A DNA stretch of 20,996 nucleotides from Candidatus Hydrogenedentota bacterium. Its GTDB lineage: Bacteria; Hydrogenedentota; Hydrogenedentia; Hydrogenedentales; CAITNO01. The translations under genes and the position numbers were made by a program. Each line of letters opens with the position of its first letter. Position 1 is the stretch's first letter. The DNA is taken from contig CAIJOU010000285.1 of the NCBI GenBank assembly GCA_903822375.1, forward strand, positions 1 through 20,996. Direction: 5' to 3'. Below the pieces are notes generated by a model that saw only the letters and a list, made by a program, of their open reading frames with translations, had not been told where the DNA came from and made no database searches. Below, piece by piece: positions 16,107 to 20,996 of the stretch.

Positions 16107-16164
16107 GGACCGCCACGGCGGTCCTAATCCCGCAGTGGCGGGCGCCACGCCGACGTCAGGTCGG
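16107..16164. repeat. Array of three short hairpins at the 3' end of the pseudopilin gene
   Basis: GGACCGCC-AC-GGCGGTCC (16107-16124), CCCGC-AGTG-GCGGG (16129-16142) and CCGAC-GTCAG-GTCGG (16150-16164) follow one another closely. The third covers the pseudopilin stop codon (16156-16158). Reading along that gene, the array is followed by an A run, not a U run, so it is not a normal terminator. Its middle unit resembles the left hairpin of the 266-bp element (ATCCCGC...GCGGG), and a REP-like dispersed repeat is a fair guess. Confidence 0.5.
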
Positions 16165-17133
16165 ATTAATCATCTGCCACCACTGGGAAATGGCCACGGC
16201 GAAGACGCGCGTGATGGGGTGTTCCGTGGGATACTTGACGAACTCGACATGGCCGTCCATGTACAGCACGTTCGAGCCGCCGGGAACATGGTTGAACCCG
16301 TCGGGCGACATCTCGGTGTTGCGGAGTGCGGCCGCCAGCCGGTCCCACATGACCGGCAGCGCGCTCTGGGCCAGGTTCGAGGCGGCGGCATTGTTGATGT
16401 CGGTGATGAAGAACCGCTCAATGCCCTCACGAAGACGGTACAGGGGTCGTTCACCCGTGGTGGAGCCCACGTCCTGGTACGAATGGTCCTGGTCCAGCAC
16501 CAGGGTGTCCTCGGGGGTGTTGGGCATGAACCACCGGCCGAGAATGTCGTACATCGCATTCACGAAGTTGGGATTGACGGAGGCTTCCGCCGGACTGGCG
16601 TTCGGGTTGGCACCGGGAAGAACGACATGCTCCGCAAGGACACCCCACCCCAAGTACATGTAACTGTCGTTGCTGTCGTAAGCGCAGGGATCGACGGGGT
16701 TGGCCGGATTCTTGTCAAAGTTCCAGGCATACTTCTTGTAGCTGGGCGAGGAGGAGCACTGCAGGATTTCCAGGTCGGTGATGTACTCGGGGTACATCGA
16801 CTGCACATCGGGCAGAAAAGACCGCGCCTGCGGCACGTTGCAGGTACTTTCCTGGCTGAATGGCATTCCCATGTTCGGTTGCCAGGTGGACATGTTCCGC
16901 TTCATCATCGGCCAGCGTCCGCCATTGGCCTCGTTGCCGTACATCTTGAAGATCAACCCCATCTGCTTGAGGTTGTTCTGGCAGGCGGAGCGCCGCGCGG
17001 CCTCCCGCGCCCGCGCCAGCGCGGGAAGCAGAATGGCGGCGAGGATGGCGATTATGGCGATAACTACCAAAAGTTCGATTAGGGTAAACCCACGTCTGGC
17101 CCTGGGGGCCGGAACTATCAAACTGCTTATCAC
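16156..17133 (-). CDS. Type II/IV pseudopilin-like protein (DUF1559 / H-X9-DG family style)
   Basis: 325 residues from a GTG at 17133, chosen because it places the prepilin signal at the very N-terminus; the frame stays open to an ATG at 17286, but those residues have no pilin character. The signal is PRARRG|FTLIELLVVIAIIAILAAILLPAL, with prepilin peptidase cleavage after G15 and the conserved Glu at mature position 5. The first helix continues into ARAREAARRSACQNNLKQMGLIFKMY, the usual stretch of this family. The large C-terminal domain ends with DGFNHVPGGSNVLYMDGHVEFVKYP, the H-x-DG-type segment typical of the many pseudopilin paralogues in planctomycete-like genomes. It would be membrane-inserted and processed for a type II secretion-like assembly. 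The promoter was not identified. The stop lies inside a hairpin array. Confidence 0.9.
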   Translation of the reverse strand: MISSLIVPAPRARRGFTLIELLVVIAIIAILAAILLPALARAREAARRSACQNNLKQMGLIFKMYGNEANGGRWPMMKRNMSTWQPNMGMPFSQESTCNVPQARSFLPDVQSMYPEYITDLEILQCSSSPSYKKYAWNFDKNPANPVDPCAYDSNDSYMYLGWGVLAEHVVLPGANPNASPAEASVNPNFVNAMYDILGRWFMPNTPEDTLVLDQDHSYQDVGSTTGERPLYRLREGIERFFITDINNAAASNLAQSALPVMWDRLAAALRNTEMSPDGFNHVPGGSNVLYMDGHVEFVKYPTEHPITRVFAVAISQWWQMINPT

Positions 17134-17552
17134 TGTGTTCCCGTCCTCTGCACCGGTGCACGTTGTTTTACTTCCGGGCAAATACTGTCCAATTTTTGCA
17201 CAAATGACGAAAATTATCAAGCACGAATTATCCTCGACCGGGTCTTGGAGCCTCAGATGCGCACAAGTGGAAGTGATTCTACACAATCTACTTTGAATCC
17301 CTGTGACGGTGACAGTCCGTTGCTACTTCCGCGCGCACAGTGCCTTCCTTCTTTGGGAAAAAGAGCCCGCAATGTGCCCAAGAGGGTTCGACGCATACTG
17401 CATGTCCGTAAATCGGGCATCAATCTGTCCGATTACAGGGCATACCTGAACAAGAGGCGGCAAGACAGGACAAGACTGCCTGTGAATCATCTTACCACTA
17501 ACACCCATGTGGGCAATGGCTTAAGCTCCTTTATCACACCGTGAGCCCATAA
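17134..17552. other. Intergenic region upstream of the pseudopilin, holding activator-type sites
   Basis: No frame here looks like a gene; a 99-codon plus-strand frame (17245-17544) crosses the two dyads at 17403-17442 and has no ribosome site. The region also holds TGTCCAATTTTTGCACA (17186-17202), one base off the TGTCY-N7-GGRCA form, 53 nt before the pseudopilin start. Confidence 0.5.
17403..17442 (+). promoter_or_regulatory. Tandem 17-bp dyads, candidate activator sites upstream of the RNA locus
   Basis: TGTCCGTAAATCGGGCA (17403-17419) and TGTCCGATTACAGGGCA (17426-17442) fit TGTCY-N7-GGRCA and are separated by exactly 6 bp, as are the two sites at 9751-9790. They end 111 bp before a sigma54-type promoter. 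The inner seven bases differ among all four sites, which argues that the outer bases are what is recognised. Confidence 0.7.
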
Positions 17553-17553
17553 C

Positions 17554-17569
17554 TGGCACGATCATTGCT
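17554..17569 (+). promoter_or_regulatory. Sigma54-type (-24/-12) promoter of the structured RNA locus
   Basis: TGGCACG-ATCA-TTGCT matches the sigma54 consensus at every defined position, with ten bases between GG and GC. Transcription would begin near 17580 and run right. There is no gene for 545 bases downstream other than the sigma54 activator, which has its own sigma70-type promoter. Confidence 0.8.
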
Positions 17570-17579
17570 TAAAATGTTC

Positions 17580-17999
17580 TCTGATTTCGGAAGATTATCG
17601 CAGACGCGCACCGGTTTTGCGGTCTGTTCAAACAGGGTTTTGGAGAAATGGCATAGTGCGAGGAAATGGATGCAAACATGCGCCAGTCGGAGGACGAGTG
17701 AAGTTGCAGCCTGAAGGTTCACTGATGGATTGTGTTAACCGTTGAATTGATTCACCGGAAAGTGCCGCAGGGCGCAGGGCACTGTCCTCCGGTGAAATGG
17801 GACAGTGGACCCTTGCGGCAGGTCGCGAACAGAGGTTGACGCACAAGCCTTCCTTGTGCGTCTTACCAAGTGGCGGAACAAACGGCTTGGGAAGCAAATC
17901 AGCGAGGGTCGCCGGCATGCTGGGAGGGCTCCGGCGGACATGTTTTCAGGGGCAGAGCGAGAGACAGGGAAGGCTTGTCTCTCGCTTCGGTTTTCTTTT
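17580..17999 (+). ncRNA. Candidate sigma54-driven structured noncoding RNA, about 420 nt
   Basis: The stretch between the sigma54 promoter and the terminator is full of exact hairpins: CAGAC(G)CGC/GCGGTCTG (17601-17626), AGTGAA/TTCACT (17697-17723), TTCACCGGA/TCCGGTGAA enclosing AGTGCC/GGCACT (17751-17796), GACGCACAAG/CTTGTGCGTC (17838-17862), GTCGCCGG/CCGGCGGAC with one bulge (17908-17939), then the terminator stem. It does not show the landmarks of tmRNA, RNase P RNA, SRP RNA or 6S RNA that I can recognise. Only a 29-codon frame with a poor start (GTG 17656 to TGA 17745) lies in the 5' part. The alternative is a long leader of the activator gene with the terminator as an attenuator. The 5' end is predicted from the promoter and was not observed. 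Confidence 0.6.
17957..17999 (+). terminator. Intrinsic terminator of the structured RNA
   Basis: GCGAGAGACA (17957-17966) pairs perfectly with TGTCTCTCGC (17976-17985) around a nine-base loop. One A-T and one G-U pair can extend the base. TTCGGTTTTCTTTT follows. It ends 125 nt before the activator start. Confidence 0.8.
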
Positions 18000-18042
18000 G
18001 CCCGCCGTCGCCGCGCCGGGAAATCCGCGCGGCTTGGGCAGT

Positions 18043-18071
18043 TTGAAGCGGACAGGGCGTACAGATATGAT
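18043..18071 (+). promoter_or_regulatory. Sigma70-type promoter of the sigma54 activator gene
   Basis: TTGAAG (18043-18048) and TATGAT (18066-18071) are separated by 17 bp. Initiation near 18078 gives a leader of about 47 nt before the GTG at 18125. Its position after the terminator suggests that the activator is transcribed independently of the RNA. Confidence 0.6.
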
Positions 18072-18124
18072 GAACACTAACCGCAGTTAAAAGGCACGTC
18101 ATTTCAGACGGTGAAAGGTTGTCT

Positions 18125-19963
18125 GTGTTTCATTTGACAGTGAAGTCGGGCATGGCAAAAGGGGCTGGCTGGACGATTTCCGAACGTCCCCTCATAATCG
18201 GCCGCCAGAGCACCTGTGATGTCAGGATTCTCGAAACGGTGGTCTCCCGGAGACACTGCGAGATCTTCCTGGATGGAGAAATCCCCCGGCTGAAACACTT
18301 GGGCAGTCTCAACCCCACCCTGGTCAACGGACTGCAGGCGCTGGACTGCGCGCTGGAAGTCGGCGACGAGGTGCGCATCGGTTCCGTGACCTTTCTTGTT
18401 GTCCGCGCCAATGCGAAGGATTTTCAGGGCGACGCAACCGAACTCCTGTCCGCCGACACCCTGGCGGAGGAGGATTCGGTCTATCTCTCCGCACCGGCCG
18501 ATCACGCCGCATCAGAGGTGCATCCCAAGACCGACTCAGACCTTACCGAACTGTTCCAGATAAGCCGGGTTCTGAGCCGTGTCACCCGGCACGAGGGCTT
18601 GATCACCGCGCTGCGCGGGTTCCTGCAATCCCGGTTCTCCCCGGATGCAGCCTGGCTCCTGCTGATGCGGGACCCGTCCACTCCGGAAGGGCATTTTGTC
18701 AACGTGCTTTCGCCGGGCTCTTCCGTGAAGGACACCACCGCGCATGCGGTCCGGGAGCGCCTTTCCAGGGTGTTGAAGGAACGCCGGGGGCTGCTGTTCC
18801 CGGAACGCACCCAGAACGGTGAAAAGGTGCTCGTGCGCTGCACCATGGCGGCACCCATATTCTTCGGTGATCACCACATCGGGGCGCTGTGCATTGACCG
18901 CACGCTGTCCGAGCGGGTCTGGTGCAGGCAGGACCTGCACTTCTTTGTCGCACTTGCCCACCTTATCGCGCCCTTCTTCGGCGCGATTGACCGCATGGAA
19001 CAGTTGGAGGCTGAAAACCGGAAACTGCGCGCCACGGGTGAAAAGCTGGGACGGATCGTGGGCAAGAGCAAGGCCATGGCGCAGGTGCAGCGCATGGTTA
19101 CCATGGTGGCCCCGTCGATGCAGCCCGTGCTCATCCTGGGACCCACCGGCACCGGCAAGGAACTGGTCGCCGGCCTCATACATGAACTGTCCAGCCGCGC
19201 GTCGGCCCCGCTGGTCACGGTTAACTGTGCGGCGATTCCGCGCGAACTGTTTGAAAGCGAGTTCTTCGGCCACGAGAAGGGCGCGTTCACCGGGGCGGTC
19301 GCCCGCAAGACCGGCCTGCTTGAGCAAAGCCACAAGGGAACCCTTTTCCTCGACGAGGTGGGCGACCTCAGTCTGGAGCATCAGGCCAGAATACTGCGCG
19401 CCGTCGAGACAGGCCGCTTTCGGCGCGTCGGGGGGCAGGAGGAAATCAGCGCCGATTTCCGCGTCGTAACCGCGACCAACAAGGAACTGGTTGAGGAGAT
19501 CAAGGCGGGAAGTTTCCGGGAGGACCTGTATCACCGGCTGCGCGCCGTGGAAATCCGCATTGCCCCGTTGAACCGGCGCCGCAGTGACATTCCAGAACTC
19601 GTCCAGTACTTCCTCGAGGCCGCGGCGGCCAAGACCGGCACGCCGTTGCGGCGTCTCAGTCCGAAAGCGCTGGAATATCTGGTCGAACTGCCTTGGCCCG
19701 GCAACGTCCGTGAACTCAAGAACGTGATGGAGGTGGCCCACGCCGTTTGCCCTGAGGGGGTCATCGACGTTGCGGACCTGCGCGCCTTCGCCTCCGTGCA
19801 TGACAGGGGCGACATTCCCACGCCGCTGGACGACATGGAGCGCGACCACATCATGAACGCCCTGGAATACACCAACGGCAACCTGGTGGAGACCGCCCGG
19901 CTGCTGGGTATTGCCAGAAGCACGCTGTACCACAAGCTCACGCACCACGGCCTGAAGAGCTGA
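18125..19963 (+). CDS. FHA-GAF-AAA+ sigma54-dependent transcriptional activator
   Basis: 612 residues from the GTG at 18125, chosen because AAAGG (18114-18118) is six bases upstream; a TTG at 18119 would directly abut that site. An FHA domain (about 20-95) has G26/R27 in IIGR, S41-R-R-H44 and the LVNG strand, so it should bind phosphothreonine peptides. A GAF-like domain follows (about 130-290), then the AAA+ domain: Walker A GPTGTGKE (339-346), the sigma54-contacting GAFTGA (386-391) and Walker B LFLDEVGD with D410/E411. A Fis-type helix-turn-helix ends the chain (about 586-612, ETARLLGIARSTLYHKL). All parts needed to bind DNA and open sigma54 promoters are present, and no receiver domain is seen. 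Control is probably by phosphopeptide binding and a GAF ligand. Likely targets in this window are the two dyad-plus-sigma54 promoters (inference). Confidence 0.95.
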   Translation: MFHLTVKSGMAKGAGWTISERPLIIGRQSTCDVRILETVVSRRHCEIFLDGEIPRLKHLGSLNPTLVNGLQALDCALEVGDEVRIGSVTFLVVRANAKDFQGDATELLSADTLAEEDSVYLSAPADHAASEVHPKTDSDLTELFQISRVLSRVTRHEGLITALRGFLQSRFSPDAAWLLLMRDPSTPEGHFVNVLSPGSSVKDTTAHAVRERLSRVLKERRGLLFPERTQNGEKVLVRCTMAAPIFFGDHHIGALCIDRTLSERVWCRQDLHFFVALAHLIAPFFGAIDRMEQLEAENRKLRATGEKLGRIVGKSKAMAQVQRMVTMVAPSMQPVLILGPTGTGKELVAGLIHELSSRASAPLVTVNCAAIPRELFESEFFGHEKGAFTGAVARKTGLLEQSHKGTLFLDEVGDLSLEHQARILRAVETGRFRRVGGQEEISADFRVVTATNKELVEEIKAGSFREDLYHRLRAVEIRIAPLNRRRSDIPELVQYFLEAAAAKTGTPLRRLSPKALEYLVELPWPGNVRELKNVMEVAHAVCPEGVIDVADLRAFASVHDRGDIPTPLDDMERDHIMNALEYTNGNLVETARLLGIARSTLYHKLTHHGLKS

Positions 19964-20059
19964 CGGCTCCATTCGGGAGAGCCGCCCCCCGCATGCCGCC
20001 CCCAAGGCAACAACCGTTGGGTGCTCTTCCCCCGTCTTCTTGGCACACTCGCTTAAGAC
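19964..20059. other. Convergent gap between the activator and typA
   Basis: A small hairpin CGGCTC/GAGCCG (19964-19984) directly follows the activator stop, without a T run. Nothing else is evident before the typA terminator. Confidence 0.4.
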
Positions 20060-20095
20060 AGGAAAGAAAAAGGCGCCCGCCACAAAGGCGGGCGC
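20060..20095 (-). terminator. Intrinsic terminator of typA
   Basis: On the minus strand GCGCCCGCC pairs perfectly with GGCGGGCGC (20073-20095) around a five-base loop, followed by CTTTTTCTTTC. It begins 28 nt after the typA stop. Confidence 0.88.
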
Positions 20096-20123
20096 TGCGG
20101 ATTGGGGAGATTCTCTTTCGGGG

Positions 20124-20996
20124 TCAGCCCGCTGCGGCGCGACGTTTTTCCTCGCGCTTGCGCGCTTCGGCGTCGATGATGGACTTGCGCGGGCGCACAC
20201 TCTTCGGCGTGACCTCAAGCAATTCGTCGGGGGCGATCCATTCCAGGGCGGTTTCAAGGGTCAGCCTGCGGGGAACGTTGAGGCCCTCCGAGTTGTCCTT
20301 GCCGGAGGCCCGGTGGTTCGTGAGCGGCTTGCGCTTGGTGGGGTTGCAGGAAATGTCACTGGGCCGCGCATGCTCGCCGATAATCATGCCCGGATACACC
20401 GGGTCGGGGGGGGCGATGAACAACTGGCCGCGCAGTTGCAGGTTCTCCAGGCTGTAGGCGGCGGCGGGGCCGACGTCCATGCTGATCATGGAGCCGCGGC
20501 TGCGCGAGATGATATCGCCCGCCCAGGGGCCGTAGGTGACGAAGCGCGAGGACATGATGCCCAGGCCGCGCGTGTCGTTCAAGAACTCGTTGCGGTAGCC
20601 GATGAGCCCGCGGGTCGGGATGCGGAACTCGAGGCGCAGCATGCCCCGGCCCTCGTTGTGCATGTGGGTCAGTTCACCCTTGCGCTGCGACACCTTCTCG
20701 ATGACCGTGCCCTGGTGCTCGATGGGCACGTCAATGGCCAGCTCTTCCATCGGCTCCAGCAGGTGGCCCAGGTCGTCGAGCTTCGTGATGACTTCCGGCG
20801 GCGACACGCACAGCTCCATGCCTTCCCGGCGCATTTCCTCGATCAGAATCGCCAGGTGCAGCTCGCCTCGCCCGGAGACCTTCACGCCGTCCTGGCGCTC
20901 GATGTCTTCCACGCGCAGCGCCACGTTGGTGCGCAGTTCGCGCTCAAGGCGTGCGCGAATCTGTCGGATGGTGACGGCATTGCCCTCGCGGCCCGC
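20124..20996 (-). CDS. typA: Translational GTPase TypA/BipA, C-terminal part (start off the right edge)
   Basis: 290 codons, open from the right edge to the TGA at 20124. The complete protein is about 600 residues, so the GTPase domain is off-window. Visible are the end of the central domain (GREGNAVTIRQIRARLERELRTNVALRVED), the EF-G domain III-like stretch (KVSGRGELHLAILIEEMRREGMEL), the domain V-like region with the conserved PPEVI, RGLIGYRNEFL and NDTRGLGIMS, and the BipA-specific C-terminal domain (LQLRGQLFIAPPDPVYPGMIIGEHARPSDISCNPTKRKPLTNHRASGKD). The tail is basic (KREEKRRAAAG). It binds the 70S ribosome and assists 50S assembly and stress growth in other bacteria. It is convergent with the activator gene and not obviously part of the sigma54 circuit. 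Confidence 0.95.
   Translation of the reverse strand, partial: AGREGNAVTIRQIRARLERELRTNVALRVEDIERQDGVKVSGRGELHLAILIEEMRREGMELCVSPPEVITKLDDLGHLLEPMEELAIDVPIEHQGTVIEKVSQRKGELTHMHNEGRGMLRLEFRIPTRGLIGYRNEFLNDTRGLGIMSSRFVTYGPWAGDIISRSRGSMISMDVGPAAAYSLENLQLRGQLFIAPPDPVYPGMIIGEHARPSDISCNPTKRKPLTNHRASGKDNSEGLNVPRRLTLETALEWIAPDELLEVTPKSVRPRKSIIDAEARKREEKRRAAAG

Noticed and set aside
15600..16127. A 175-codon plus-strand frame
   Set aside because: Starts before the terminator hairpin at 15607-15641, has no ribosome site and shows no family features.
17177..17192. Sigma54-like site on the minus strand before the pseudopilin (TTGGACAGTATTTGCC)
   Set aside because: It has nine, not ten, bases between GG and GC, a spacing that sigma54 tolerates poorly.
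17245..17544. A 99-codon plus-strand frame
   Set aside because: Lies over the activator dyads, has no ribosome site and an unusual composition.
17580..17999. tmRNA, RNase P RNA, SRP RNA or 6S RNA
   Set aside because: None of the landmark sequences of these RNAs that I know was found in the locus.
17797..18090. A 97-codon plus-strand frame
   Set aside because: Spans the RNA terminator and the activator's sigma70-type promoter and lacks a ribosome site.
18536..20257. A 573-codon minus-strand frame
   Set aside because: Antisense to the sigma54 activator; it also runs through the typA terminator and into the typA 3' end in another frame.

Overview
The window is about 21 kb of GC-rich DNA that looks chromosomal and comes from a planctomycete-like or Hydrogenedentota-like bacterium. 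That placement is an inference from gene content. The pointers are a Ser/Thr kinase fused to a membrane helix and WD40 propellers with a DWG instead of a DFG motif, a pseudopilin with a C-terminal H-X-DG-type segment, a secreted GH78-type rhamnosidase, and long gene-poor regulatory stretches. No tRNA, rRNA or CRISPR array was seen.

Layout. 1-697 (-) is the start of a lipoprotein gene that runs off the left edge; 810-2399 (-) is a membrane protein with a possible linalool dehydratase/isomerase-like domain. A divergent region with several TACTTTG half-sites separates it from a 1-nt-overlapping pair at 2596-3626 (+): a polytopic membrane protein and a winged-helix regulator. Next come a 266-bp TA-flanked inverted-repeat element (3626-3891), a LysE-type exporter (3891-4532, -), and a two-gene secreted-enzyme operon (4707-9727, +) made of an unrecognised 878-residue protein and the GH78-type enzyme. 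The kinase-WD40-PDZ gene (10129-14454, +) follows, then a secreted protein with an eight-cysteine tail (14726-15580, +). A gene-poor stretch and a pseudopilin (16156-17133, -) lead into a 1-kb intergenic region. After that lie an FHA-GAF-AAA+ sigma54 activator (18125-19963, +) and the C-terminal half of TypA/BipA (20124-20996, -).

The most interesting result is a candidate sigma54 circuit. Two promoters with near-consensus -24/-12 elements occur in the window: one upstream of the kinase gene (9898-9913) and one in the intergenic region before the FHA activator (17554-17569). Each is preceded by two 17-bp dyads of the form TGTCY-N7-GGRCA, in both cases separated by exactly 6 bp and ending 107 or 111 bp before the promoter. 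The second promoter points into about 420 nt rich in perfect hairpins that ends at a good intrinsic terminator (17957-17999). The activator gene then has its own sigma70-type promoter (18043-18071). The simplest reading is that the FHA activator binds the dyads and drives both the kinase and a structured noncoding RNA. Its FHA domain could read the kinase's phosphorylation state, which would close a loop. The sites and hairpins are seen in the sequence; the wiring is inference.

A second notable structure is the 266-bp element. Its 40-bp terminal repeats each contain a hairpin whose two arms differ between the ends by four compensatory pair changes. Its two junctions supply the last base of the TAG stop codons of both convergent neighbours.
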